A DNA stretch of 64,000 nucleotides, from the NCBI GenBank assembly GCA_002454165.1, contig DKIG01000042.1, positions 1 to 64,000 of the forward strand, written 5' to 3'. Every line of letters begins with the position of its first letter. Position 1 is the first letter of the stretch. Under the pieces are notes generated by a model. It was not told the DNA's origin, did not search any database, and saw only the letters and a program-made list of their open reading frames with translations. Positions 17,951 to 27,230 of the stretch are shown here, piece by piece. A program made the position numbers and the translations under genes. This DNA comes from Gammaproteobacteria bacterium UBA6724. Its GTDB lineage: Bacteria; Pseudomonadota; Gammaproteobacteria; Pseudomonadales; Azotimanducaceae.

Positions 17951-18909
17951 GCAGACAGCAACCCCGAATCGCGGTGATCAGCGGTGGCGATTCTACCGAA
18001 GCGGTGGTGTCCCGTAGCAGTGCGGCGGGCGTCGTTGCTGCCCTTAGAGTCAATTATAGCCAGGTTGAAAACATTGAACTGGATGTCAATGTTGCCTCGG
18101 CCCTGGCTAGTTTCAAGCCGGACCTAGTCTTCCCTGTTTTACACGGTTTTCCAGGCGAGGATGGCACGGTGCAAGGGTTTCTAGAAATTCTACATTACAA
18201 CTATGTGGGTAGCGGCGTGCATGCCAGTGCCTGTGCTCTGGACAAGATTGTAGCGAAGCACATCTTCCGTGATGCAGGTTTCCCGCTGATTGACCAGTGT
18301 GTCGTGACCCGTGACCGGGAGACTCTTGAGGAGGCTGTTGAGAAGGCGATTGAGGAGGTCAATCGGTGCCTTCCCGAGCATCGGGTTGTGATTAAACCCG
18401 CCCGCCAGGGCAGTGCCCTGGGCATCACGATGGTTGAGGATGCAAGCCAACTTCGTGCCGGGATAGAGACAGGGTTCCAATTTGATGACCGAGTGCTCAT
18501 TGAAGAGAAGATTGACGGTAGGGAAATCACCGTGGGAGTAATTGATACCGACAGGAGCACAGAGGCCTTCCCGGTCATTGAAATCATCACCCCGGAAAAC
18601 TGCTGGTATGATTATGAGCATCGTTACACAGTGGGACTGAGTGAGCATCTCATGCCAGCAGAATTGCCTGATGCCCAGACTCAACAATTACAGCAACTTG
18701 CCATTGACGCGCATCATTCTCTCGGATGCCGGGATCTTTCCCGAGCAGATTTTATCATTACTCCCACTGACATCTATCTCTTGGAAGTCAACACCATGCC
18801 GGGCATGACGCCAACGAGTCTTTACCCGGAAGGCGCGCGGGGGCATGGCATGGACTTCCCCGCCCTGGTGAGTTATCTCGTTGCACTCTCCATTCGCCAT
18901 CCGTCTTGA
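17947..18909 (+). CDS. ddl: D-alanine--D-alanine ligase
   Basis: ATP-grasp enzyme making the D-Ala-D-Ala dipeptide for peptidoglycan. From the ATG at 17947 it is 320 residues. The N-terminal GGDSTEAVVS corresponds to the family GG-S-E--VS motif. Substrate and metal residues appear in VIKPARQGSALGI, LIEEKIDGREITVGV and LLEVNTMPGMTPTSLYPEGA. It overlaps the preceding remnant by 4 bp. It is not in the usual division/cell-wall cluster here, so a second Ddl could exist elsewhere. Confidence 0.93.
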   Translation: MSRQQPRIAVISGGDSTEAVVSRSSAAGVVAALRVNYSQVENIELDVNVASALASFKPDLVFPVLHGFPGEDGTVQGFLEILHYNYVGSGVHASACALDKIVAKHIFRDAGFPLIDQCVVTRDRETLEEAVEKAIEEVNRCLPEHRVVIKPARQGSALGITMVEDASQLRAGIETGFQFDDRVLIEEKIDGREITVGVIDTDRSTEAFPVIEIITPENCWYDYEHRYTVGLSEHLMPAELPDAQTQQLQQLAIDAHHSLGCRDLSRADFIITPTDIYLLEVNTMPGMTPTSLYPEGARGHGMDFPALVSYLVALSIRHPS

Positions 18910-18947
18910 TGCTCAGGCTGTAGGCAATAGTCTTTTGTTAATACCCG

Positions 18948-20240
18948 CTAGCCGTTAAAATCGTAACCTCGCTCATTGTGCTGATTCAGATCAAGCCCCT
19001 GGGTTTCTTCTTCCTCGGACACCCTAAGTCCAATGATCATGTCGATTAGTTTCAGCAGAATAAAGGTGACGATGGCTGTGTAGGTAGCGGAGGCAAGCAC
19101 ACCAATCGCTTGTACACCGACCTGGGAATCCATTACCACACCCACGCTGTAACCCTGACCACTAAAAATGCCCAGACTAGCGCTGGCAAATACACCGGTA
19201 AGAATCGTGCCCAGGGCACCTCCGACACCGTGCACCGGAAAGACATCCAGTGAATCATCCAAGCCAAGTTTTTGTTTCAGAAACAGGGTGGCATGGAAAC
19301 ACACTAGGCCCGCCATTATGCCAATCACCAGACCCCCAGCAGGTCCGACAAATCCGGATGCCGGCGTGATAGTGCCAAGACCGGCAACCATACCCGTTAC
19401 TGCGCCCAGGGCGCTCGGCTTGCCGTATTTGATCCATTCAATACACATCCAGGTAAATGCACCAGCGGCGGCTGAGAGGTGAGTGACCAGCATCGCCATG
19501 CCAGCGTCCCCGTTGGCGGCGAGCGCGCTCCCAGCATTGAAGCCAAACCAGCCAACCCACAGCATACCGGCACCAGTAATCGTCATGGCCAGGTTATGCG
19601 GTGGCATGGGTGTTTTCGGGAAGCCCATTCGGGTGCCCATCACCAGGGCTGCCACCATAGCTGCGACACCGGCGGTAATGTGGACGACGGTGCCGCCCGC
19701 AAAATCCATCAGGCCCAGGGTCCCAAGCCAACCACCGCCCCAAACCCAGTGGGTAATAGGTACATAGACAAGGAGTAGCCACAGGCTGGAAAACAAAAGC
19801 ATGGCGGAGAAACGCATCCTCTCGGCAAAGGCTCCCACGATGAGGGCGGGCGTAATGATGGCGAAGGTGAGTTGGAACATGGCGAAGACACTCTCTGGAA
19901 TATCACCGACCATCGAGTCTTCTTGAATGCTTGCCATAAAGATATTGGAGAGGCCCCCGATGAACGGGTTGCCGTCAGAAAAAGCCAGCGAATAGCCAAG
20001 GATCAACCAAAGGATGGACACCACACAAGTGATGGAAAAACACTGCATCAATACGCTGAGTACATTCTTGACTCTTACCAGCCCGGCGTAAAATAAGGAC
20101 AAGCCCGGAATCGTCATCAACAAAACCAGAGCGGTAGAAGTCATGACCCAGGATGTGTTAGCGCCATCAATGTCATCCGCAAAGGCGGCGGGGATGGAAA
20201 ACAACACCAGAGAGACCAGAGCAAAGGTTACTTTTTTCAT
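18948..20240 (-). CDS. amtB: Ammonium transporter
   Basis: Inner-membrane ammonium channel, 430 residues with about eleven helices after an N-terminal signal-like segment ending near AAFADD. The pore twin histidines lie in GGTVVHITAGVAA and in VFPVHGVGGALG. A glnK gene normally precedes amtB, but none is present: the 188 bp upstream is non-coding and AT-rich and contains neither a recognisable sigma-54 site nor an obvious sigma-70 site. The C-terminal cytoplasmic tail that binds GlnK is present. Confidence 0.95.
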   Translation of the reverse strand: MKKVTFALVSLVLFSIPAAFADDIDGANTSWVMTSTALVLLMTIPGLSLFYAGLVRVKNVLSVLMQCFSITCVVSILWLILGYSLAFSDGNPFIGGLSNIFMASIQEDSMVGDIPESVFAMFQLTFAIITPALIVGAFAERMRFSAMLLFSSLWLLLVYVPITHWVWGGGWLGTLGLMDFAGGTVVHITAGVAAMVAALVMGTRMGFPKTPMPPHNLAMTITGAGMLWVGWFGFNAGSALAANGDAGMAMLVTHLSAAAGAFTWMCIEWIKYGKPSALGAVTGMVAGLGTITPASGFVGPAGGLVIGIMAGLVCFHATLFLKQKLGLDDSLDVFPVHGVGGALGTILTGVFASASLGIFSGQGYSVGVVMDSQVGVQAIGVLASATYTAIVTFILLKLIDMIIGLRVSEEEETQGLDLNQHNERGYDFNG

Positions 20241-20428
20241 AGATTTTTCCTCTTGGCTCCCACTGACGTGTTTGCTGTTGATGATTTTTTATTAGTCTTT
20301 GATGTGATGGCAACGTATTGAGTTTACTGGATTGCTGTGAAAAAATCCAAAACCGATACAGAATCTGTTTGTTACAGGTTTATTACAAATTTATTACGAG
20401 ACGCCAGCGTGAAGTACCCAGGGCGGAT

Positions 20429-21460
20429 TTATTTGATTGTCCTGATGGCGTTAATTGCGTCCTGAATGAGTTGCGGTCCCTGATAAATTAATCCGGTATA
20501 AATCTGTACCAGGTCGGCGCCGAGGCGGATTTTTTCCACTGCGTCTTTGCCCGTCATGATTCCGCCGACACCGATAATTGCCATCTTGCCCTTGACTTCA
20601 TCGGCGGTGATTTTTAAGGCATGGTTTGCCTTGGACAGCAGGGGTGCACCGCTCAGACCGCCCTTTTCTGTCGCCTGTCCAGTAGCAGCGTCAGATGGAA
20701 TCATATCTCGGTCAATCGTAGTGTTGCTGACGATCACGCCGTCCATCTCAAATGCGATGAGTTGTTGACACAGGAGACCGATTTGCTCAGCCGTCAAATC
20801 AGGATCAATTTTGACTAGCAGCGGTACCCTTGTTTGGTGCTTTTCTATCTGCCTAAGATGTTCTTCTTTCAAACCCGCCAGGAGCCCGGGCAGGGCTTCA
20901 ATCTCTTGCAGACTTCTGAGGCCTGCCGTGTTGGGTGAGGAAATATTGACAACGATATAGGATGCGACGGGATAGACTTGTTGGAGGCAGACCCGGTAAT
21001 CGTCCAGTGCATCTGCCATCGGCGTGTCGAGATTTTTACCTATGTTGATGCCAAGCACAGTCTTGATGCGAGTCTGGCTGATGCGGCCCAGCATGCTGCT
21101 CAGTCCCGCGTTGTTAAATCCCATTCGGTTGATAATGGCTTGCTCCTGCTTCAGGCGGAACAACCTCGGTCTGGGATTGCCCGGTTGAGGTGCCGGGGTC
21201 ACTGTCCCCACTTCTAAAAACCCGAAACCGAGTGCCGCTAGTCCTGCTATGCACCGGGCATCCTTGTCCAGCCCGGCAGCACTGCCCACCCGATTGGGGA
21301 AACTGATACCCATGACCTCCGCAGAATCGCTGGATATGTGTTCGGCGCGAGGTGAATTTGATGCCCAGGATGCCGCCCAGTTGAGCGCCTGGAGGGCAAA
21401 CAGATGTGACATCTCGGTCGGTAGCAAAAAGAGTAGATCGCGGATTGTTTTGTAGTTCAC
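20429..21460 (-). CDS. pyrD: Dihydroorotate dehydrogenase (quinone), class 2
   Basis: Membrane-associated FMN enzyme that oxidises dihydroorotate to orotate and passes electrons to quinone. Length is 343 residues with the N-terminal quinone-tunnel helices. FMN and substrate residues are visible in RVGSAAGLDKDARC, GFNNAGL, VNISSPNTAGL and IIGVGGIMTGKDA. The catalytic Ser sits in SSPNT, as in class 2 enzymes. It is divergent from the MoxR/Bat operon. The 188 bp between it and amtB contain no gene. Confidence 0.96.
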   Translation of the reverse strand: MNYKTIRDLLFLLPTEMSHLFALQALNWAASWASNSPRAEHISSDSAEVMGISFPNRVGSAAGLDKDARCIAGLAALGFGFLEVGTVTPAPQPGNPRPRLFRLKQEQAIINRMGFNNAGLSSMLGRISQTRIKTVLGINIGKNLDTPMADALDDYRVCLQQVYPVASYIVVNISSPNTAGLRSLQEIEALPGLLAGLKEEHLRQIEKHQTRVPLLVKIDPDLTAEQIGLLCQQLIAFEMDGVIVSNTTIDRDMIPSDAATGQATEKGGLSGAPLLSKANHALKITADEVKGKMAIIGVGGIMTGKDAVEKIRLGADLVQIYTGLIYQGPQLIQDAINAIRTIK

Positions 21461-21574
21461 GGCCAGCCTTGTATGATTGAACTTCCCCTTGGCATCAGAT
21501 GCTTGAACCTCATTCGGACAGCATTGTCTATAAGGGGCACATCAATCAACTCTCGGAATCTGGAACTATAACCG

Positions 21575-22537
21575 ATGCAAGATCGCGTTCAAATTATGGC
21601 GCTGGAAAAGTGGCTATCAAGTAAAATTATTGGCCAGGAAAAACTGGTGAATCGGTTGCTGATAGCATTATTGGCGGATGGTCATCTGCTGGTAGAAGGC
21701 GCACCAGGTCTCGCTAAGACCAAAGCCATCAAGACCCTGGCAGCCGGGATTGAAGGTGAATTTCACCGGGTTCAGTTTACGCCCGACCTGCTACCTGCGG
21801 ATATCACCGGCACGGAAATTTATCGTGCCCAAACGGGTAGCTTTGAGTTTCAGAAGGGACCCATCTTCCATAACCTGATTCTTGCTGATGAAATCAACCG
21901 GGCGCCAGCAAAGGTGCAATCGGCACTGCTGGAAGCAATGGGAGAGCGTCAGGTGAGTTTCGGCAGACAAACCTTCGTTCTGCCAGAGCTGTTTTTGGTG
22001 ATGGCGACCCAGAACCCCATTGAGCAGGAAGGTACCTATCCCCTGCCAGAGGCGCAGCTGGACAGGTTCCTGATGCAGGTGAATATTGATTACCCGGATG
22101 CTTCATCGGAAAGTCGTATTCTGCGACTGGTACGCAATGAATCAATGGACCTGGATGACGAGGTTGCACCTCCCGCTGTGACCCAGGCAGCGATATTTGC
22201 CACCCGTCAGGAGCTGTTGAACCTGCACATGGCGCCTGTCGTTGAGGACTATATCGTGCAACTTACCATGGCGACGCGGCACCCGGGGGCCTATGGTGAA
22301 GACCTTGCCAACTGGATTGACTATGGCGCATCACCCAGGGGGACTATTGCCCTGGATATCTGTGCCCGTGCTAATGCCTTCCTGGCGGGTAAGGATTTTG
22401 TTTCGCCTGATGATGTGCAGGCGGTGTTGCATGATGTCTTCCGGCACCGGATTATTGTCAGTTTTGAAGCGGAAGCCAGCGGTGTTGATGCTGAGCAGAT
22501 ACTTAATATCCTGGTGCAGAGAGTTGCTACTGCCTGA
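21575..22537 (+). CDS. MoxR-family AAA+ ATPase
   Basis: AAA+ ATPase of the MoxR group, 320 residues. Walker A is GAPGLAKT at residues 42-49 and Walker B is LILADEINRAP around 107-117. The arginine-rich sensor part PRGTIALDICARA lies in the lid. These proteins act as chaperones for VWA-domain partners. It heads a same-strand operon with a DUF58 protein, a DUF4381 protein, BatA, BatB/C and BatD, the classic aerotolerance-type arrangement. Confidence 0.93.
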   Translation: MQDRVQIMALEKWLSSKIIGQEKLVNRLLIALLADGHLLVEGAPGLAKTKAIKTLAAGIEGEFHRVQFTPDLLPADITGTEIYRAQTGSFEFQKGPIFHNLILADEINRAPAKVQSALLEAMGERQVSFGRQTFVLPELFLVMATQNPIEQEGTYPLPEAQLDRFLMQVNIDYPDASSESRILRLVRNESMDLDDEVAPPAVTQAAIFATRQELLNLHMAPVVEDYIVQLTMATRHPGAYGEDLANWIDYGASPRGTIALDICARANAFLAGKDFVSPDDVQAVLHDVFRHRIIVSFEAEASGVDAEQILNILVQRVATA

Positions 22538-22589
22538 GCGGGCAAGAATTCTGGCAGCAGATGTAACGAGAATAGATATTGACGACAAG

Positions 22590-23753
22590 ATGCAGACTGC
22601 ATTGAAGCAAGGGACATCCACAAGCACTGGGCAGGATGGTCTATCCGCCCTGAATGAATACCGTGGTGCTTTCACCAGGCTACGGGACCTGATATGGCTC
22701 AGATATGCTGCCAAGCAGGCTTCAAGAGAGCTTGACAACCTGATTGATAACAAAACGGCAAACCCCCTTGCTGGCCTGATGACATCCCGGTTCCGGGGAC
22801 GGGGCATAGACTTTGCCGAGGTTCGTGTTTATCAGCCAGGTGATGATATCAGAACTATTGATTGGCGAGTGACAGCAAGGACGGGGGTCGCGCACACCAA
22901 ACTCTTTCAGGAAGAAAGGGAAAGACCAGTACTGCTCCTGGTGGATCAGTCTTCGTCCATGTACTTCGGTAGCCGGGTGATGTTCAAATCCGTGCTGGCA
23001 GCCCGAACGGCGGCACTGCTCGCATGGGCAGTGCTGGAACGGGGCGACCGTATTGGCGGTATCGTTTTCTCGGAGCATGGGCACCGGGAGATTCGCCCGC
23101 GACGCAACAAACATGCCGTGCTACGACTCCTGAATGAATTACATGGATTTAATCAGGCGCTTGGAAAAGAGCCCTCGGCGGCTCGCTATAAAGAGCCTTC
23201 AGCGGCTCGCTATGAAGAGCCTTCAGCGGTTCGTAATAAAGAGCCTTCAGCGGTTCGTAATAAAGAGCCTTCAGCGGTTCGTAATAAAGAGCCCTCAGCG
23301 GGTAAAACACCAACAACAGAACCGGCAAACCCTACCGAAAACTATTTCACCCAAGCCCTTGCCAATGTCCGCCGAGTATCCAGACCCGGCAGTGTCATCT
23401 TTATCATCAGCGATTTTGCCAGTTACACGGACGCATCTCGCATCCACCTGCAACCTCTCGCAAGACATAACGAAGTCATTGGTATTCATATCAGTGATGC
23501 ACTGGAGCAGACCCTGCCCAGCCCCGACCTTTACAGCATTACTGATGGTAACCAGCGAACGCGAATCAACACCCTCAGTCGCAAACATCGTGAGGCTTAT
23601 GAAGCCCGGTTCAGGCACGGCTATCAGTTTATCCAGGATGAGTTTCAGCGACTGAGGTCGCCACTGATTCCCTTGCAAACCGGTCTGCCCATGATGGAGG
23701 GACTGGCACTCAAGGCAGTCCGGGCCGGCATGACCCGGTCCCGGGATTTGTAA
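22590..23753 (+). CDS. DUF58 (VWA-like) protein with an in-frame 24-bp repeat insert
   Basis: Predicted cytosolic partner of MoxR. The DUF58 signature SRFRGRGIDFAEVRVYQPGD leads into DIRTIDWRVTAR, followed by a VWA-like fold with DQSSSMYFGSR. I chose the ATG at 22590, giving 387 residues; the frame stays open upstream into moxR and a TTG start overlapping moxR is possible. Between the strand ending LLNELHGFNQALGK and the next domain element, an insert of six EPSA(A/V)R units (residues about 194-239) comes from a family A repeat. Such inserts are not part of the family and probably form a flexible loop. Confidence 0.87.
   Translation: MQTALKQGTSTSTGQDGLSALNEYRGAFTRLRDLIWLRYAAKQASRELDNLIDNKTANPLAGLMTSRFRGRGIDFAEVRVYQPGDDIRTIDWRVTARTGVAHTKLFQEERERPVLLLVDQSSSMYFGSRVMFKSVLAARTAALLAWAVLERGDRIGGIVFSEHGHREIRPRRNKHAVLRLLNELHGFNQALGKEPSAARYKEPSAARYEEPSAVRNKEPSAVRNKEPSAVRNKEPSAGKTPTTEPANPTENYFTQALANVRRVSRPGSVIFIISDFASYTDASRIHLQPLARHNEVIGIHISDALEQTLPSPDLYSITDGNQRTRINTLSRKHREAYEARFRHGYQFIQDEFQRLRSPLIPLQTGLPMMEGLALKAVRAGMTRSRDL
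23169..23306. repeat. 24-bp tandem repeat inside the DUF58 gene (family A)
   Basis: Five full units, at 23169, 23193, 23217, 23241 and 23265, plus a partial sixth. The consensus begins GAGCCTTCAGCGG and the unit encodes Glu-Pro-Ser-Ala-(Ala/Val)-Arg-(Tyr/Asn)-Lys. The first two copies contain GAGCC and GGCTC arms that could form a small hairpin. Later copies are identical to each other, indicating recent expansion. Confidence 0.95.
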
Positions 23754-23755
23754 CC

Positions 23756-24319
23756 GTGGCACAGGCACAACCGCAGAGCCCAGAGCAAAGCACGGCGCAG
23801 TTGTCCGAATTGCGTGATATACACCTGCCTTTGCCCATTGAGGTGGGCCTACCGGCACCCGGCTGGTGGCTCGTCGCGCTCTTGTTGTTGATGGGGCTGG
23901 TGTCAGGCTTGGTATGGCTGGTCAATCGTTGGCGTGCAGGTCGTTACCGGCGGCAAGCCAGAGCGGAACTTGCCGACCTGCTGGTGTCATGGCAGACGCA
24001 TCATGATCACCAGGCTTACCTGCAAGCCTTGCAGCAGTTGTTGAAGCGGGTCGCGCTGACCTGTTTCCCCCGGGATCGGGTGGCGAGCCTGACTGGGGAG
24101 GCCTGGGTCGCATTCCTGGACCGGTCATCAGGCGGCAGTGACTTCAGCATGGGCGCGGGTGAGATATTGATTGACGGTGGCTACAAGCCTGCCGTCGCCA
24201 TTGATCCCGGTCTGCTCGGCTTGCATCAGGCGGCCTTGCGTTGGCTCAATCGGCATCACCCCAAACATCTTGACAGGTCGGAAGATAGTAGCCTGGCGGG
24301 GCATGGGAGGGCGGCATGA
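23756..24319 (+). CDS. DUF4381 membrane protein of the MoxR/Bat operon
   Basis: A 187-residue protein with one membrane helix (about residues 38-60, GWWLVALLLLMGLVSGLVW) after a short segment containing LRDIHLPLPIEVGLPAPG, the usual beginning of DUF4381 proteins found between DUF58 and BatA genes. The remainder is a cytosolic helical domain. The GTG start at 23756 follows the DUF58 stop by 2 bp. It overlaps the batA start by 4 bp. Function is unknown beyond the operon association. Confidence 0.82.
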   Translation: MAQAQPQSPEQSTAQLSELRDIHLPLPIEVGLPAPGWWLVALLLLMGLVSGLVWLVNRWRAGRYRRQARAELADLLVSWQTHHDHQAYLQALQQLLKRVALTCFPRDRVASLTGEAWVAFLDRSSGGSDFSMGAGEILIDGGYKPAVAIDPGLLGLHQAALRWLNRHHPKHLDRSEDSSLAGHGRAA

Positions 24320-25395
24320 TTGAGTTTCTTTGGCCACTTGCCGCGCTCACCTTGCCCCTGCCCTTTTTGGTTTACTGGCTCATGCCCAGAGCCGAGCGGC
24401 AGGAACCCGCTCTCCAGGTGCCCTTCTATCACCTGGTGTCAGACTATGTCACTCCGCCCTTCGCTGCTGGAGGCAGGGCCCTGTTTCGCCGCCTGTTGAT
24501 GATTTTGATTTGGCTAGCACTAGTACTGGCAGTCACCAGGCCCCAGTGGATTGGCGAGGCGGTTTCCCTACCGACTAGTGGTAGAGACCTTCTGCTTGCT
24601 GTGGACATATCCGGGTCCATGGGCACCGAGGACATGACACTTGACGGCGCAAGGACCAATCGACTCGTCGTGGTAAAAGACGTGGTGGGTGATTTTGTCG
24701 AGCGGCGGAAGGGCGACCGACTAGGTCTGATCCTCTTTGGTAGCCGTGCTTATCAGCAAACACCTCTGACTTTTGACCGGAAGACAATCAGAACCCTGTT
24801 GAACGAAACTCCGCTGGGCATAGCCGGGAGCAAAACTGCTATAGGTGATGCGATAGGCCTCGCCGTCAAACGTTTGCAGGCACGACCCTCAGAGAACCGG
24901 GTCATGATCCTCTTGACGGACGGCGTCAACAATGTGGGTGAGGTTGCTCCGGTCCAGGCAGCAAAACTTGCCGCCCAGGAAGGGGTACGAATTTATACCA
25001 TCGGCTTTGGTGCTGAAGAGCTAATCGTCTCTGGGCTCCTGTCCCAGCGCAGAATCAACCCTTCCGCCGACTTGGATGTCCAGACCTTGACGCAAATTGC
25101 GGACCTCACCGGCGGCATTTTTCAACGTGCCAGATCCAGCCAGGAACTGGTTGACATCTATCAGGCGCTGGACGAACTTGAACCTATTGAGCAGGACCAA
25201 GAAATATATCGCCCGGTGCGCTCACTTTTCTGGATGCCCCTTGCCTTCTCTTTGCTGGCGAGCCTGCTCTTCGTCCTCTGCCATCCGACACTGACTGTCT
25301 GGGTGCATAGTATGCTGGCGGGCAGAAGGAGCAGCGACGGGGATTCTTTTACTAACAAACTGGCAAGCGGCACGGCGCCGGCTGAAGTCCCATGA
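24316..25395 (+). CDS. batA: VWA-domain membrane protein BatA
   Basis: A 359-residue protein with two N-terminal helices, a von Willebrand A domain and a C-terminal helix. The metal-ion-dependent adhesion site is intact, with DISGSMG at about residue 96 and LLTDGVNN later. BatA proteins are predicted inner-membrane partners of MoxR. It overlaps both neighbours by 4 bp, indicating tight translational coupling within the operon. Confidence 0.92.
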   Translation: MIEFLWPLAALTLPLPFLVYWLMPRAERQEPALQVPFYHLVSDYVTPPFAAGGRALFRRLLMILIWLALVLAVTRPQWIGEAVSLPTSGRDLLLAVDISGSMGTEDMTLDGARTNRLVVVKDVVGDFVERRKGDRLGLILFGSRAYQQTPLTFDRKTIRTLLNETPLGIAGSKTAIGDAIGLAVKRLQARPSENRVMILLTDGVNNVGEVAPVQAAKLAAQEGVRIYTIGFGAEELIVSGLLSQRRINPSADLDVQTLTQIADLTGGIFQRARSSQELVDIYQALDELEPIEQDQEIYRPVRSLFWMPLAFSLLASLLFVLCHPTLTVWVHSMLAGRRSSDGDSFTNKLASGTAPAEVP

Positions 25396-27230
25396 ATATT
25401 GATCCCGGACTATTTACAAGCGATTTTATTAAAAGCGGCTTGACAGAAATTGCTGCGAACTTTCACTTTCTGCGTCCCGAGTGGTTCTACGCGTTACTCC
25501 CGCTGAGCCTCTTGTTTGCTCTGTTGCGTTATCGCCAGAGTCATCACAGCAACTGGGAAAAGGTGATTGATCAGCATCTCTTGCAGCGTCTCCTGGATAG
25601 GCCCCAGCCGGTCCGGAAGAGTCCCTTGATCCTACTCCTCCTTGCCTGGTTGGTGGCAGTCCTGGCACTGGCGGGACCTGCTTGGCGCAAGACCCAGCAA
25701 CCGGTGTATGAACGGGAGGACGCGGTGGTGGTGATTCTTGATCTGACCAAAAGCATGCTGGCGACCGATGTGAAACCGAACCGACTTGTGCGGGCAAAAC
25801 GTAAGTTGGTTGACATGCTTGAACTCAGGGAAGAGGGCACCACCGCGCTCATTGTGTTTGCCGGTGATGCCCATACAGTGACGCCTCTCACGGACGATAC
25901 GAATGCCATCAAAGCCATGATTCCTGTCTTGGCACCGGCTATCTTGCCGTCGCGCGGTAGTCAACTTACCCCCGCCTTGGAGCGTGCCATTGAGCTCTTT
26001 CACGACGCCGGTGCTGCGAGTGGTCGTATTCTCATCATTACGGATGAGGTGCGGGATCTGGCGGTGGCGCAGCGTTTCGTCAGACAGTATCGCAACGCCT
26101 ATCCGGTGTCGGTCATGTCCGTGGGCACCAGGGACGGCGCGCCTGTTTTACGGCGTATCCAGGCGCCGTCCTCAGGATTCCTCAAAGATCAGGCGGGTAA
26201 TTTGGTGCTACCGAAGCTGGATGAGCAGAGGTTGCAGGATTTTGCCGAGTTCGCTGGCGGACGTTATTCCCCCATGACGTTGACCGATGAAGACCTTGTC
26301 TATCTGCTGGCGGAGCAACCACTGGTTACTGAGATCAATCCCTATGCCGAGTTGGACCGAAACTTTGATACCTGGTATGAAGAGGGTCCCTGGTTGCTTC
26401 TGTTCTTGCTACCCCTTGCCGCCCTTGCCTTCCGCCGTGGCTGGGTCTGGAGCCTGGCGCTTCTGGTGATCTTGCCCCGGGGCGAGGCAATGGCATTGGG
26501 CTGGGATGATCTCTGGTCCAGCAAGGATGAACAGGGGATGGTAGCGCTGGCAGAGGGTAGGCCGGTTGAGGCAGCGGCGTTGTTTGAGAATCAGGCATGG
26601 CAGGCGAGTGCCAGTTATCGCGGGGAATTGTTTGAGGCTGCCGCTAATCAGTTTGGTAGCATTAAAACCCTTGATGGTCAATATAATCTCGGCAATGCGC
26701 TTGCCCAACAGGGGCGTCTTGAAGAAGCGATTGAAGCCTATGATAAGGCGCTTGCCTATGACCCGGATAATGAAGATGCCCAGTTCAACAAGTCATTGAT
26801 TGAACAGATTCTGGCGCAGAAGCAACAGGAGGAAAGCGCGGCGGGCGAAGCAGGTGACGCCAGCGAAGAAGGTGAAGCAGGCGAGGTAGGAGAGGCGGGC
26901 GACGCCGGCGAGGAGAAGACAACAAGAAAAGAAGACGAAGCGGAGGAAATGAACGAAGCACAACAGGCTCAGGCAGGAAAAAGTCAGGAGGAGCAAGAAG
27001 AGGCGCAAGGAGCACAAAAGGGGGAGCAGGAAGAAGATCCCGCTGATGCCCAGGGGCAAGCATCGGAAGCCGACCCCCTGGTAGAGGAGGAGCAGCGGGC
27101 ATTGCGACAATGGTTGCGCCGGGTACCGGATGATCCTGGCGGCTTGTTACAACGAAAATTCAAATGGCAATATGACGAACATCTGCGTGAAGGAAGGATC
27201 ACAGACCATGATACGGATAAAGACTGGTAG
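25392..27230 (+). CDS. batB: VWA plus TPR protein, BatB-BatC type
   Basis: A 612-residue protein combining an N-terminal membrane anchor, a VWA domain with the MIDAS variant DLTKSM near residue 117 (Thr replacing the usual Ser), two further membrane helices near residues 330-365, and TPR repeats around NLGNALAQQGRLEEAIEAYD. It ends in a long Glu/Ala/Gly/Gln-rich acidic tail of about 100 residues. BatB and BatC are separate in some species; here they are one chain, as is common in gammaproteobacteria. It overlaps batD by 23 bp. Confidence 0.91.
   Translation: MNIDPGLFTSDFIKSGLTEIAANFHFLRPEWFYALLPLSLLFALLRYRQSHHSNWEKVIDQHLLQRLLDRPQPVRKSPLILLLLAWLVAVLALAGPAWRKTQQPVYEREDAVVVILDLTKSMLATDVKPNRLVRAKRKLVDMLELREEGTTALIVFAGDAHTVTPLTDDTNAIKAMIPVLAPAILPSRGSQLTPALERAIELFHDAGAASGRILIITDEVRDLAVAQRFVRQYRNAYPVSVMSVGTRDGAPVLRRIQAPSSGFLKDQAGNLVLPKLDEQRLQDFAEFAGGRYSPMTLTDEDLVYLLAEQPLVTEINPYAELDRNFDTWYEEGPWLLLFLLPLAALAFRRGWVWSLALLVILPRGEAMALGWDDLWSSKDEQGMVALAEGRPVEAAALFENQAWQASASYRGELFEAAANQFGSIKTLDGQYNLGNALAQQGRLEEAIEAYDKALAYDPDNEDAQFNKSLIEQILAQKQQEESAAGEAGDASEEGEAGEVGEAGDAGEEKTTRKEDEAEEMNEAQQAQAGKSQEEQEEAQGAQKGEQEEDPADAQGQASEADPLVEEEQRALRQWLRRVPDDPGGLLQRKFKWQYDEHLREGRITDHDTDKDW

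Noticed and set aside
18910..18947. Intrinsic terminator between ddl and amtB
   Set aside because: No stable GC-rich stem followed by a T-run is present in the 38-bp gap.
20241..20428. Sigma-54 promoter upstream of amtB
   Set aside because: No TGGC-N8-TGC-like pair with correct spacing was found.
26820..27100. Acidic low-complexity tail of the BatB/C protein as a recent repeat expansion
   Set aside because: Such Glu/Ala/Gln-rich tails are common in this family, and no exact tandem period is visible.
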